DNA from: Myrica gale | Taxonomy: Eukaryota > Streptophyta > Magnoliopsida > Fagales > Myricaceae | Assembly (NCBI GenBank): GCA_963930655.1 | Contig: OZ005604.1 | Span: forward strand, 8,504,001 to 8,568,000 | Length of the DNA: 64,000 nt | Reading direction: 5' to 3' | Shown here: positions 34,915 through 46,963 of the stretch, in pieces | How the letters are laid out: each line of letters begins with the position of its first letter | How positions within the stretch are numbered: position 1 is the first letter of the stretch | Position numbers and translations under genes: made by a program | Notes under the pieces: model-generated | Seen by the model: the letters and a program-made list of their open reading frames with translations, nothing else | Told to the model about the DNA's origin: nothing | Databases searched by the model: none

Positions 34915-35098
34915 TAAGGTTTCCATGTGATGGGAGCAGAATTAGTGGGCTAGAGATTATAGAAAGAAATAGCCAAGAAAAGCTGACATAGTGTGCGTAG
35001 TATTATTGTGATTTAATATCTCATCGCATTTTCATTTTGCAGAAAAAAAAAATTATCATTTTGCAGAAACCATGAAGCTTTTCTGGTTGTTTTTACAG

Positions 35099-35170
35099 GG
35101 TCGTTTGGAGATACATTCCTTGTCTGGATCATTTATGCCTACGGAGAATCTTCCTAAACAGAAATCTTGA
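35099..35170 (+). pseudogene. AHL (AT-hook/PPC domain) exon fragment
   Basis: After an acceptor TTTTTACAG the frame reads GRLEIHSLSGSFMPTENLPK, then a stop. The phrase G-R-x-E-I-x-S-L-S-G-S-F-M-P-T-E is a hallmark of the plant PPC/DUF296 domain in AT-hook nuclear-localised proteins, which bind AT-rich DNA. Only 23 codons survive. With the exon at 33653 it suggests a piece of rearranged genic DNA. Confidence 0.65.
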
Positions 35171-35870
35171 AAGCTATCTTTGGTATGATGTTGTTATTCT
35201 CCCTTCTTTTTCTTTTGCACAGCGCATAAAAGAAGCAGCAGATTTTCTCAGAGCACAAACTACACATATTGGACCACATGTGCAGATAAAGTTGACTTAG
35301 AGAAGTATTACATAGATCGATTTTTTTTTTTAAAGATATTGACAGCACCAATACATGTTAGACTCCATGAATAATAGGTGATTCTCTTCTCCCCTTGTGT
35401 CTTTTCTTTTCTTGCATTGTTTTCCCTTGAATGTCAATTATATTACATTGGGCCAAATGCGTTATATGCTAAAAAAAATGGCCTAATATAAAGCTGCACC
35501 AGTAACACATCACATGTCACGAACACGGGCAAATGGTTCCAACTTTTCCATCCAATCCAATTTCGCCGCGTGAGATTACGTGTCGTGCGATGCTCCTTTT
35601 ACGGCTACCTGCACTCTTCCTGCGTTTTCCACACGGAAGTTCCATCTGCTCCCCTCCATTATTCTTTTTTTTTTCTAAGTTGCTCCCCTTCATTATTCAC
35701 TTTAATATATATCCTTTAATTTTTTCTTTCTTTCTTAATCACAAAGTTCTTTTTGCGTAGGAGGAAAAAAACCAGCTAAACTAAAAAGTTCTTTCCACTT
35801 TCATGTGGATATTCATGAAGGGGTACCGAAAGAGCAATATTTTAGTAGTAAAGGTAAATCTTCCCCTGTA

Positions 35871-36189
35871 ACTAGACTGATGATTTTAGGTCAATTTTAT
35901 TCATAGTTTCAACCAATTATCTTGAGGTTATACTCCAAATGTTTTACTTTAGATTATTTTCAAAATGATGGTTTTGTAAAACAGAAGTTGTTCTAAATTA
36001 AAACCAAAAAATCTTATTTAAGATCAACTAGTGTCGCAAGAAAGATTAAGCAGAATCCTCAAAATTAGTTGTTGATTTTGCAACTCAAAAAAGAAACTAA
36101 AAGAATTTTTGTGTAGGTGGTTCGATACTAGTGTCCGAGGTGTAGAGGAACCACAACAGTACTGTATCCTAACTTTATACTATACATTC
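35871..36189. other. Flanking sequence, no feature recognised
   Basis: About 320 bases between the duplication and the Tat-type element. It ends in CATTC, the possible TSD of that element. Nothing else is visible. Confidence 0.5.
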
Positions 36190-36280
36190 TGATGGGGATG
36201 GAATTGTTCAAAACCAAAAAAAGCCCGCAGGGGCCTTATAAGAGTAGAAGCCCAAGCCCGTCCATGAGTATATAAGATTA
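36190..36280 (+). repeat. 5' LTR of the Tat-type element, left piece
   Basis: TGATGGGGATGG onward, matching 49162-49240 (both hold AAAGCCCGCAGGGGCCTTAT). The LTR resumes at about 42744 after a nested element. Confidence 0.85.
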
Positions 36281-37545
36281 TGCAATTTCTAGGATTAAGG
36301 CAACCCAAAAGTGAGGTGAATTAGGTTTCCAAACTTTTTCGCTTTAAACTCCCAAAATCGTGTTTGCAAAGTACATGATAATTTAGCACAAGTATTTAAA
36401 CAAGTATTGATGCGATAAGTAAATAAGTGCTAAATGTAAAGAGTAGAGCTAGAGAATCAAACACGAGATTTTTTGGTGGTTCGGCAAACCCGCATACATC
36501 TACCCCTTAAGCTCCTTTACCGAGCCTTGATTATTTCTTACTATTCTCCAAATAGTGTACACTCTAGCTTTCGGGTGCTAGTGAACTGTACAAGTGCTAT
36601 TCCGAGCTCAACACTTACAACCCAAGTGATTTTCGAGCTCACCACTCACGACCCAACTAAGCTTAAGATATACTCTCTCTAGGCTTCTTCTTTAGTGAAT
36701 AACCTCATTAAAGGAATCACCTCTATTGAATATGAAGATACAAGACTAAACTCTCTCAAATTGTGGATATGAAAATGGAAAGCTCTATCTCTTTAATTCA
36801 CACAATGACAAGGATAAGAAAGTGTGATTTGTGTGAATGATATAAGAAATATGAAATAAGAAGGTTTATGATATTTCTCAAGCTATAGAAATGATATGTG
36901 ATCGTTCTCCATCATTTAGAGGCGATAGAAAGGTCTTTATATAGGCCACATATGAAAACTAGCCGTTGGGGGTATCTATCAAAACGAGTCGGTCGACTGC
37001 TTAAAGTTATCGTTACCCAACGGTTACCATGTCAGAATCTCAACAGATCTATTTTGAAACATATACCGGTCGACCGCTATACCAAAAGGTTGAAGACCGG
37101 TCGACCGCTTCATTAGCTGGTTCACCTCCTCAACTTAAAAACAAGATCCGGTTCATTTAGAACCACGTTTTTTACCACTTTGAAACACCCAAATTTAAAT
37201 ACCAACTTCCCATAAGTATGTAAAAGGTTTGGGAGTTTGATTTGAGTGTTTTGAAACTATTTAAAAATATTTTGATCTTACAAGCAAATGGTAAAACGGT
37301 TTATGCACGTTTTAAAAGATAAGCAAGTGTGATTCAAATCATTATCAAAAGTGAAACTAAGAGTTACAAGGTTTATACCCTAAGGTCTTGAATCTTCACT
37401 TTTGAGCTTCTTGCATCTTCTTTATCTTCATTCTTCTAGTCTTTGGCTCTTGATGAAAATGATTTTGTCTTTGAAGATGTCCATTTTGTAAACTTAATCC
37501 ATTTATTGAAATCATCAAAATACTGATTGTGAACAAAAGCCAACA
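36281..37545 (-). repeat. 3' LTR of gag-only element copy 1
   Basis: On the minus strand it starts TGTTGGCTTTTGTTC at 37545 and ends CTAGAAATTGCA. It contains several GGTCGACCG palindromes (about 36990-37105). Confidence 0.82.
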
Positions 37546-38440
37546 ATCTCTCCCTTGCTGATGATGACAATAATTTGATAGTTTTGGGATGACTCCCCTA
37601 TCTTTTGCAATTGGATAATCATTTGAAACTTGAGATAAAACATTGGTAGCCAATATTTATAATCCAATTTAAAAGGAGAATATAAGTCATCAAAACTATT
37701 AACACATTCCCCCCCCCCTTTGTCACATCAAAAAGACAAAAGGATACAAACTTAGATGGATGCATCACCTAAAATTTGATAAAAATTTAAGATATGTGCA
37801 TACATTATCCATCAATAGCTTTCCCAAACAAGCATTCTACAAATAACCATCACAAGATCAAAGGGAGTACAAGCATATAGACATTTATGAAATCTTCCCA
37901 TTTGTCAGACAAAAAGAGAATGCATGGATAGAACTCAAATAATCATTTTTAATTAAGAAAAACATTCAAAAGAACAATTTGGAGTTTTAAATGACAATCT
38001 CATTGAAATGGTATAGAGGATGACTAATGGGGACTCAATAGTACATCCATATTACGATAGTATCCCACCGAGTGGGTTTGTACCAACCTTTTAGCTACCA
38101 ATGACAATTTAAAGGTCATTCTCAACCAAAAAAATTAGGCTCACAATTATCATAAAAGTTCATGATTTTGTAAAAATTTTAGCTCATAGATATTTCATTT
38201 TGATAAATGCAAGAAATATGTCAAAGCTGAATACATTTGCATTTTAAAGATACACACGTAAGAAATCATTACATAGAATAATTTCATCAACCAACAACGT
38301 AAAACATATTCTCAATCAAGGATTTATAAGTTACCAAAGGTTTTTTCCTTCCGCATTTGTCTTCAAAATGTCACAAGTCTTCTTGCTAGGGAAGTTTCAT
38401 CAAAGTATCATTTATTGCTCCATCCTACAAGAGAATCAAG
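37546..38440 (-). other. Non-coding tail of gag-only element copy 1
   Basis: About 0.9 kb between the nucleocapsid end and the LTR, ending in the purine tract AGCAAGGGAGAGAT. It matches the tail of copy 2 (46970-47790), including the conserved CACTCGGTGGGGTACTATCGT-like phrase near 38050-38085 on the reverse strand. No pol motif occurs in it. Confidence 0.7.
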
Positions 38441-38850
38441 AAATCATTTTTGGTAGGCAAGCTTTCTTGAGTCCTTTGGTGTTAGCGTTAGTACCTTTTG
38501 GAAACCATATCTTCTTAAGAGTCTTGCTCCCGAGTTTCTATAATGCGCAATCAAAAATTAGATGCTCATCTTTCTTGCAAAAATAACATGTTTGAATAGT
38601 TGCACAAAAAGACTTAGCATTTTCAAAATAATTCTTAAAATATTTTTGGTGAATAGAAGGCTTGTAGCCTAGGCCACTTTTGTCAAATACACATCTTTGA
38701 CTACCAAGAATTAAATCCAAAGATTTCTTTCCTTGAGTAAACTTCGTAAGGATTTTGCTTTAAGAAACTATTTTCTTGTTCAAAGCAACTTTCTCCTTTT
38801 CAAAATCTTCAAATTCTAAAGTTTTTTGTTGGAGTAGATCAATTTCAAGC

Positions 38851-40403
38851 TGTGAGTCTAATTAACAACTCAAGAGGGGGGTGAATTGAGTTTTTCAAAA
38901 ACTTATCACTTTTTCGATAAAAATGCAGATCTGAAAACTACCCTTCTTTAACAAATAAGAATGTTGATCTAAATGTGTCTAATGTTATATCAATTATAAG
39001 CAATAAATGATAAAAGCATAAATCTCCACAAGTATGAATATAAAACGATTAATGACAGAGATAGAGTTAGAGAGACGACACCGTAATTTTAGGTGGTTCG
39101 GCCAACACTTGCCTACGTTCACCCCCAAGGCTATTGACTTCCATGGGCTTCCTTCATTATTCTCCAATAGCAAATACAGTTTAGCTTCCCGGGTGCTAAG
39201 GAACCTTTACAAAGTATTTTTCGAGCTTAGACTTTAACTCACTCTAACAAATCCTCACAACCCAGAGGATTTCTTCTACTCTCACAAGTAGGACCAAGTG
39301 TTTTCCCAACACTCAATTGTTTTATAATGGATGGGTACAATAAGGAATGGCTCCCTTAGCCGAATATGCAAGTGTAAAGTACAAAACATGTGGAATGGCT
39401 CCCTAAGCCAAATAAGCAAGTGGAAAGCTCAATAGAGTGCAAGAAAATAAGATTCTCAAAGGAAATCTAGAGTTTGGAAGATGTGAACACAAACCTTTTT
39501 GGTAGATGCGGTTTTTCCTCTTCTTCAAAGCATTTTCTCTCTCTAGAAGTTAGGGCAAGGAGTGATTGCAAGTGTGTTCGCTTTTCTTCAAGAAACTTCT
39601 CTCACTTTGAAGGCTAAGTCATCAATGATGAGCACGAAGAGAAGATTTGACAATGAAAGCTCAGGACTTGAAGGAATCAGCAAATGGATTTCCTTGGATC
39701 TTGGCTTTTTCTCTCTCTAGATGTTGCTATGATGATCGAGCTCTCATTTCTCTCCCTATCTCGTTCTTCTTATAGCTCCTAGATCTTCAACGGCCATCAA
39801 GGGTCTTCTTGTAAAGTTTGAGTGCCGTTGGAGGTCATTTGAGACCTTTTTGAACCACTTTGAACAATTTGGCGTCGTTCCAGAATTTCTGCAAATTTGT
39901 GGTATGTGTCGACACAAGGTCTTCTTTGTGTCGACACCATGTTTTCATCTCTCGGGAGACAGTGCAACATGTCGACACCATGGTTCATTGTGTCGACACA
40001 TTGAACACAGTCTGAAAATGTTGTCGACATTAAAATTTTGCATTTCGAAGTTGGGCTCTCGGGTGTAAGTGCAATGTGTCGACACCATGTCTTCATCTCT
40101 CGGGAGTAAGTGCAATGTGTCGACACCTAAAAGACCTGGAGACAAAAATCAGTATCTTTGATGTTTCCATTTCATTCCAAAACCTTTTTAAGCACCTACA
40201 ACATGAAAGTTTGATCTTATCAATTTGTGTAATGGTGTTCAAGTGCATTTAGAAGAATTTTAGTGAGATAATCTTAATCATTTTGAAATACAACTTGGAA
40301 ATAGTGGATTGACAATATAAAATATAAAATCCTTCAAAACTTAGAATTTTTGTTATCATCAAAATCAATTATGGATTGTTTGCAAAATAACCTTGGGCTA
40401 ACA
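38851..40403 (-). mobile_element. Solo LTR, 1,553 bp, inside gag
   Basis: Minus-strand sense: TGTTAGCCCAAGG to TTAGACTCACA, flanked by the perfect five-base repeat CAAGC (38846-38850, 40404-40408), and the gag frame continues across it. Its U3-like part holds repeated TGTCGACACCAT units (39905-40125). A diverged relative lies at 62067-63078. No coding region. Confidence 0.92.
39905..40125. repeat. TGTCGACAC repeat cluster in solo LTR
   Basis: Seven or so copies of the palindromic core GTCGACA, in two phrases (TGTCGACACCATG and CTCTCGGGAGTAAGTGCAAT). A similar cluster lies at 62163-62345 in the related LTR. Confidence 0.75.
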
Positions 40404-41518
40404 CAAGCTTTAGAGTATTTCGCTCATTTTCTAATAAATTAATTTCTTTTGAGATCAAAATGAGTTTCTTTTTCAATGATATATATTTTGAACCAAGTTT
40501 TTTAAATTGACTAAGAAGTTCATCAAAGGAATTTTGAAGTTCAATGTAAGAAAGTTTAGGCTCATCATCTGAAGATTATACTTCATCATCATCCTCAAAC
40601 GCCATGAGGCACATGTTAGCGATTTCTCCATCTTCTTTGGAGGAAGAGCTTTCATCGTAAACATTCCACGACTTCTTGTACTTGAGGCTTATCTTCACTT
40701 TCTTTCGAGGAAGTTCTTGAACTTTCTAGTCATCAAGATTATGTTTTCCTCATCATCATCATCATCTTCGATTATGGAAGACTTGAGAGCGATTCACATA
40801 TTCTTCTTGCTCCCATCTTTATTTTCGAGCATTTAGATCTCATGGGCCATGAGGGATCCGAGAAGCTCTTCAATAGGTAGCTTAGTGAGATCTTGAGCCT
40901 CTTGAATCGTTGTCAACTTTGCTTCCCATGTCTTTGGTAGTGACCTAAGGATTTTTCTCACCAAATTCGAGTTAGTATAAGATTTACCTAGTGCATTCAA
41001 AGCATTTATAATGGTGGTAAATCTAGTATACATGTCACTAATAGATTCCCCCTGTTTCATTTTAAACAACTCATAACTATGAACAAGCATGTTGATTTTG
41101 GACTCCTTGAATTGACTTGTTTCTTCATGAGTAATTTCTAGAGTATGACATATATCTCTAGCATTTGAGCAAGATGAAATTCTATTAAACTCTCATCTAT
41201 ATAAAACACAATATAATATGTCAATGGCTCTTGCATCTAGAGAGATTTTTATTGTCATTTTCATCATATTCATTTTCGTTCTTGAGAGACTCCACTTCTC
41301 CAACCCTTTTTGTAGGCACATGAGGGACATTCAAAATGCATAACCATAAATTATAATCAATAGATTGAAAATAAATTATCGTCCTAGCTTTCCAATATGC
41401 ATAAGCATTTCCATAAAAAAATGGAGGTATAACTGTAGAATGCCCTTCAACTTGAGTGTTGAAGATTGAAGTTGACATTCTAACACAAGATTGTTAAATC
41501 TTGTATAACGAGTACCAA

Positions 41519-41530
41519 CCTCTGACACCA
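41519..41530 (-). other. Primer-binding site, Met type, of gag-only copy 1
   Basis: The minus strand reads TGGTGTCAGAGG, two differences from TGGTATCAGAGC, two bases after the LTR end (ACA at 41533). Confidence 0.78.
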
Positions 41531-41532
41531 AT

Positions 41533-42743
41533 TGTAATCCCTAGTATTAAAGAAACCCAAGATTGGAGGTGAATTGGGTTTCCAAACTTTTCCTCTCTAA
41601 ACCCCCAAAATTGTGTTTGCAAAGTAGATGATACTTTAGCACAAGTATTTAAACAAGTATTGATGCGATAAGTAAATAAGTGCTAAATATAAAGAGAAGA
41701 GTTTGAGAAGCAAACACAAGATTGTTAGGTGGTTCGGCAAACCCGCCTACATCCACCCCTCAAGCGCCTTTACCGAGCCTTGAGGTTTTTCCAACATTCT
41801 CCAAATAACGTACACTCTAGCTTCCGGGTGCTACAGAACTGTACAAGTGTTATCCCGGGCTCAACATTTACAGCCCATGTGATTTTCGGGCTCACCACTC
41901 ACAACCCAACCAATCTTGAGATATTCCCTCTCTAAGCTTCGTCTTTAGTGAACAACCTCACTAAATGAATCACCACTTTTGAATATGAAGATAAAAGAAT
42001 AAACTCTCTCAAAAAGTTGATATGAAAATTGAAAGCTCTATCTCTTTGATTCACACAATGACAAGGATAAGAAAGTGTGATTTGTGTGAATGATATGAGA
42101 AATATGGAATAAGAAGGTTTAAGATACTTCTCAAGCTATATAAATGATATGTGGTCGTTCTTCATCGCTTAGAGGCAATAAGAATGTCTTTATATAGGCC
42201 ACATACGAAAACTAGCTGTTCGGAGTAGTCTGTCAAAATGAGTCAGTCGACCGCTTAAAGTTACCGTTACCTAACGGTGACAATGTTAGAACCTCAACGG
42301 ATCTATTTTTGACACATATACTGGTTGACCTCCTCAACTTAAGCACAAGATCTGGTTCATTTAACCACGTTTTTTTACCAATTTGAAACACTATAAAGAC
42401 TAACTTCCCGTAAGTATGTAAAAGGTTTTGGAGTTTGATTGGGGTGTTTTGAAACTATTTAAAAATATTTTGATCTTCCACGCAATAGGTAAAACGGTTT
42501 ATGCACGTTTTGCAAGATATGCAAGTGTGATTCAAATCCTTGTCAAAAGTGAAACTAAGAGTTACAAGGTTTATACCCTAAGGTCTTGTATCTTCACTTT
42601 TGAGCTTCTTGCATCGTCTTGATCTTCAGTCTTCTACACTTTGGCTCTTTGATGAAAATGACTTTGTCTTTGAAGATGTCCATTTTGTAAACTTAATTCA
42701 TTTATTGAAATCATCAAAAATCGATTATGAAAAAACGAACCAA
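41533..42743 (-). repeat. 5' LTR of gag-only element copy 1
   Basis: Homologous to 36281-37545 across its length. The outer (42737-42743) end is eroded and merges with CCAAGGG shared by the host LTR, so the edge is good to about 8 bases. Confidence 0.78.
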
Positions 42744-43333
42744 GGGTTAGGCCCTTTAGCAAAACTGACAGCCCTTTCAAATGAATATCGCATCATATAT
42801 GAAAAGTGAGGCCTAGGGGAAATTTAATCATCTGATTTCCCTATCGCCATGGATGCTATAAAGAATATAATATCATCATGAAATGGATAAACAGAAGCCA
42901 CCTCATTATAGACCAATAGGAGAAAAGGAAGGAAAAAAGAGGGTCCTACATCATTAACAAAAAACAAAATGAGCAATATTCAAATAAATGGAACGCGGGC
43001 CCAGGCCCAAAACACAGCAGCCCGTAACGAAAAGAAAAAGAATAAATGGAGAAGGCAAAGAGCAAAAATGTACACAGTTCTTTCCCTCAAACTCTCACAC
43101 TAAAGACAAAAACTGAGAAAAACGAAAAAGAAATGACAATGACTGAAAATGGCATCGGAGAATCCCCTTACAGGGAAGACTCTAAGTTCTAACGTGTTAT
43201 TTTTGCTTGTAGGAGGATGGAAGGAGATTCAGGACCTTTCAACCCGTCCTAAGTATTAGACTTCAAGTCTAGATCCCTTGGGCTTTTGACCCAGTGGATT
43301 TTTGTGATAGGCCGGTTGAAAATGGCTTCATCA
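42744..43333 (+). repeat. 5' LTR of the Tat-type element, right piece
   Basis: Matches 49255-49852 of the 3' LTR throughout (TATGAAAAGTGAGGCCTAGG, ACCAATAGGAGAAAAGGAAG, TTTCAACCCGTCC) and ends CTTCATCA next to the primer site. Confidence 0.9.
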
Positions 43334-43335
43334 GA

Positions 43336-43353
43336 TGGCATCGTCTGTAGGAA
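43336..43353 (+). other. Primer-binding site of the Tat-type element
   Basis: TGGCATCGTCTGTAGGAA lies two bases after the LTR. It resembles the TGGCGCCGTCTGTGGGAA type of primer site that I associate with plant Tat-type gypsy elements. Confidence 0.7.
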
Positions 43354-43513
43354 TACCTAGACCTCCAAGTTGTTATCCTGCTTTGCACGACGTAAGCAAG
43401 GAAATTATAAAGATTTTTCATAAGAATTAACGGTGGAAAATGGTTATGGACGACTTGACGAAGGGAAGAAGCACTTGAAGTGACCCCAGACACGTCCCTA
43501 CCATAGACCAGCA

Positions 43514-45635
43514 ATGCTCTTATCCCCAACGGAGAATGTTTCTCTAGGAGCAGTCCAGGCTCTCGACAAAGTTGGTGTACAAAGGACAACTCAAGCCCCG
43601 GCTGTAACTGTTACACCGAGGGCAGTTCAAACTCTAACTGACTTCTTTACTCCAAGAGCAACTCAGATCCCGGATGTTCCTGTGGAGAACCCAACATCCG
43701 AGAGCTTTCAAAGTCAGGTTCTACGAACCCCCCAGCAGGATGATCCCCTTTAGGGTAGTCGGATTCGTCCTTTAGGGAACGCCAACCAAGGATCATCAAG
43801 AAATACCCGAGAAGCTAATGATCATCTGAGTGACGTGGAGAACAACCTTAGTTACATCTCAAAATGCGTTGAGGAAGTTCGCGCTTAGAGTGAAAGGTTG
43901 TTCTACCACCTATAGGATAACCCTCACACCCGGCGATCAGATCGGCGGTCCCCGTGGATCTCCCCAGAATGGCTTGATCAACACCCAGGTTCTTCTAGCT
44001 TAGAAGGACGGCAACCCAGGAAGAAGTTTGAATTAATGAGGAGGTAGTTCGGGTCAATGAAGACTATCAAGGTCAAGAGAGGAGATTCCAAGAAATAGAA
44101 CGAGCCTTAGAGGTCATGCAAAATGAAGTAAAGGGGAAGCATTCCACTGCCCTGAACAATCTTGTGGAACAAACAAATTTTGGAATATCTCACTCCATTA
44201 GAGTATCGAGCTCTGCCTGTTGTAGCCTTTGATGGGTTCGGGGACCCTACTAATTATCTGGAAATCTTTAAAGGGCATATGGTTTATCAAGGGGTAGGAG
44301 ATGCTCTCATGTGCTAGGCTTTTCCACTCATCTTACAGAAATCAGCTCAAAAGTGGTTTCGGCAACTTCCTCCGAATAGCATTCATAATTTCAAAGAGCT
44401 GAGCACTGCATTCGTCAACCATTTCTAAGCTGGTCGTCTCACTAGAAAGCCTTCGGCCTATCTCTTGAGTATACGCTCGAACCATGTTGAAAGTCTTTAT
44501 GATTTCCTGGCACAATTTAATATGGAAGCGTTGGATGTTGATGGCACTTAGGATATATCAAAGATCATGGCTGTGAAAATGGGTTAGCAATAGATTGTGA
44601 TTTCTTGCCCCTTCTAGCATGAAAACCCTAAAACATATGTTGATCTAATGGTGGAGGCTCAAAACTTCATCGGAGACGAGGAAAGGGCGAGAACAAGTAC
44701 AGACACCACTAGCTGATGCAAGGGAAAGGTTTGTACGTCCAAGAACTGAATGTCAAGCACCTCCTCCTATGCCTGCACTACTCCCTAAACCTATACTGGG
44801 GGGAGATCAAACGTATACCCCTTAAACAGGCCACTCAGGGACATTCTAATGCTAATCGCAAATGATCTGGTTTTAATGTTGCTGGCAAAGATGAAGACGA
44901 CTCCGACAACAAGATCACGCGATAAGTACTACAACTTCCATCAGGACCATTGGCACACTGCAGAAGCTTGTTATAAACTCCGACAACAAATAGAACTCCT
45001 ATTGAGCCAGGGAAAGCTAACACAATTTATTCTGGATAATGGAACTTTTCAGCCCCGCATCTACAATAGGGAAGAAATGGAGTGTCATCTCCTCGTGGAG
45101 CAGGACCAAATCCTTCTCCTCCTCCTCCACCTAGGGGAGAGGTTAATGTTATCCATATAATAGATGGGGGTCTCTCTACAGGTGGTCCCAACTCGGGTAG
45201 GCGAAAGGTGTATGCCAGGGAAGCTTATCAACATCAGATATCCTTGGCTAAAACCCCATTGAAAAAGAAGCCGAGGATTGCCTCTAACCCTCTGGTTTTC
45301 TCGGACGAGGATGCGGAAGGATTTTTGTATCCTCACACCGATGCTCTCGTTGTCTTCATGCAAATCTTCAACTTCACTATACCCCAAGTATTGATTGACA
45401 ATGGTAGTTTCGCTGACATTTTAGATTGGTCCGCTTATTAGAAGTTGAAGACTGATGAAATCCATATGCAAGCCAAACCCAGTTCATTGATAGGGTTTGC
45501 AGGAGAGACTATTACCCTCGTAGGATCTGTCCTCTTGCCAGTGCTCTTAGGTACCTATCCCAAGGTGTTGACTATCACGGTAAATTTCCTGGTAACTGAC
45601 CCTTTATAGGAAACCCCAACTTACAATGCTAAAAT
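43514..45635 (+). pseudogene. Tat-type gypsy gag and protease, disabled
   Basis: Gag core near 44205-44560: FDGFGDPTNYLEIFKGHM, AQKWFRQLPPNSI, AGRLTRKPS and ESLYDFLAQFN, with at least three in-frame TAG/TAA codons where tryptophan or glutamine is expected. A zinc-finger-like YYNFHQDHWHTAEACYKL follows (44927-44980). Then protease: FSDEDAEGFLYPHTDALVV and VLIDNGSFADIL (about 45298-45424), in which DNGS is the Tat version of the catalytic D-S/T-G. Homology ends at TYNA (about 45632), just where the nested element begins. Many TAGs in place of CAG or TGG suggest methylation-driven C-to-T decay. Confidence 0.82.
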
Positions 45636-45689
45636 GCAGAAGCATTCATGAAGCTATTATAGAATATGAATATAGTGACCTAGACAAAA

Positions 45690-46963
45690 AGAAAATCTCT
45701 TAAATGCTAGAGCTATGAACATTCTTTATTTTGCTTTAGAGAGAAATGAATTTAATAGAATACTTCTTGCACAAATGATAAGGAAATTTGACATGCTCTA
45801 GAAATTACTCATGAAGGAACAAACCAAGTTAAAGAGTTAAAGAGTCAAAAATCAATATGTTGTTCATAATTATGAATTGTTTAAAATGACACCAGAGGAA
45901 TCAATTACTGTCATGTATACTAGATTTACCACAATTTAAATGCTTTGAATGCACTTGGTAAATCTTATACTAACTCCGATTTGGTGAGAAAAATCCTTAG
46001 GTCACTGCCAAAGGCATGGGAGGCCAAAGTGACTGTCATACAAGAAGCCAAGGATCTCACCAAGCTACCTCTAGATGAGCTCATTGGATCCTTAATGACC
46101 CATGAGATCCAAATGCTCGAAAATGAAGATGAGAGCAAAAAGAAGATGAGGATTGCTCTAAAATCCTCCATAAGTGAAGATGGAAATAAAGATGAGGAAG
46201 ATATAGTCTTAATGACTAGAAAGTTCAAGAACTTCCTCAAGAGCAAGAAAGGAAAGAGAAGCGTCAAATACAAGAAGACATTTTGGAAGGCAAACAATGA
46301 AAGTTCCTCCGAAGAAGAAGAAGATGGAGAAATAGCCAACATGTGCTTCATGGCATTTGAAGATACTGATGAGGATGATGATGAGGTACACTCTTCCGAT
46401 GATGATTATGAAACTTCTTATAGTGAGCTTCAAAATGCTTTTAATGAACTTCTTGGTCAATTTGAACTACTAGGTTCAAAATATACATCATTGAAAAAGA
46501 AACTCATTTTGATTTCAAATGAAATTGATTCTTTGAAACTTGAGCGAGATACTCTAAAGCTAGAAAATGATTTATTCCAACAAAAAGTTTTAGAATTTGA
46601 AAATGAGAAGGTTGCTTTGAACAACAAAATTGTTTCTCAAAGCAAAATCATTGAGAAGTTTACTAAAGGAAGCAAAACTTTGGAAAACATGGTTAGTAGT
46701 TAAAGATGTGTCTTTGACAAAAGTGGCTTAGGCTACAAGCCTTCTATTCACCAAAAATATTTTAAGAACTATTTTGTGAAGACTAAGTCATTTAATGCAC
46801 CTACTCAAACATGTCATTTTTGCAACAAAAATGGGCATCTTATTTTTGATTGTCCATTAAAGAAACTTGGGAGTAAGACTCTAGAGAAAACATGAGTTCC
46901 AAAAGGAACTAAAACTAACATTGAAGGACCCAAGAAGGCTTGGGTACCAAAAATTGTTTCTTG
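45690..46963 (+). pseudogene. SIRE-like gag with coiled coil and knuckle, near-intact core
   Basis: Damaged start (45690-45940: NARAMNILYFALERNEFN, NYELFKM), then one long open frame 45945-46703 (252 codons): SYTNSDLVRKILRSLPK, WEAKVTVIQEAKDLTKLP, a lysine-rich linker, an acidic stretch (SSSEEEEDGEIANMCFMAFE) and a coiled coil (residues about 150-245). After a TAA at 46701 come RCVFDKSGLGYKPSIHQKYF, the knuckle CHFCNKNGHLIFDC (about 46814-46855) and PKKAWVPKIVS with a stop. Copy 2 keeps the knuckle cysteines and histidine. Long for a decayed gag, with the stop replacing a glutamine codon. Confidence 0.83.

Larger units (their letters stand above)
27612..35870. repeat. Segmental duplication, copy A (interrupted)
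   Basis: Three blocks, 27612-28459, 33033-33169 and 35486-35870, match blocks of 59441-63600 in the same order and orientation. Copy A is interrupted by a solo LTR (28460-33027) that copy B lacks, and by about 2.3 kb of other sequence (33170-35485). Copy B carries two hAT elements that copy A lacks. The shared sequence has no gene I recognise. Its last block holds CACATGTC, a conserved TTCCAACTTTTCCA phrase and TTAATATATATCC, and could be old promoter-like DNA. Confidence 0.85.
38441..41478 (-). pseudogene. SIRE-like copia gag (UBN2-type), interrupted
   Basis: Starts at an ATG at 41478 (MSTSIFNTQVEGHSTVIPPF, a W-K-A-R motif), with the UBN2 core in 41090-40833: HSYELFKMKQGESISDMYTRF, LRSLPKTWEAKL and TKLPIEELLGSL. 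It goes on as a serine/acidic stretch and coiled coil in shifted frames to 40409, is cut by a solo LTR (38851-40403), and ends with RCVFDKSGLGYKPSIHQKYF and the knuckle CYFCKKDEHLIFDC (about 38540-38590). The protein would be a capsid precursor; the expected glycine of the knuckle is replaced. Frame changes and the insertion disable it. Confidence 0.82.
36281..42743 (-). mobile_element. Gag-only SIRE-like LTR element (TR-GAG type), copy 1
   Basis: On the minus strand: 5' LTR (42743 to 41533), Met-type primer site, gag (41478 to about 38440), a non-coding tail, polypurine tract (37559-37546) and 3' LTR (37545 to 36281). Both LTRs are about 1.2 kb and homologous. No protease, integrase or RT is present; the region after the nucleocapsid passes directly to tail sequence, with exactly the same junction as copy 2 (45631-49023). 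That shows a family of gag-only elements depending on other elements for replication. The insertion interrupts the Tat LTR and itself contains a solo LTR at 38851-40403. Confidence 0.82.

Noticed and set aside
39905-40125. CRISPR-like spaced repeats
   Set aside because: Repeats are short, unevenly spaced and in a plant LTR; no regular repeat-spacer structure.
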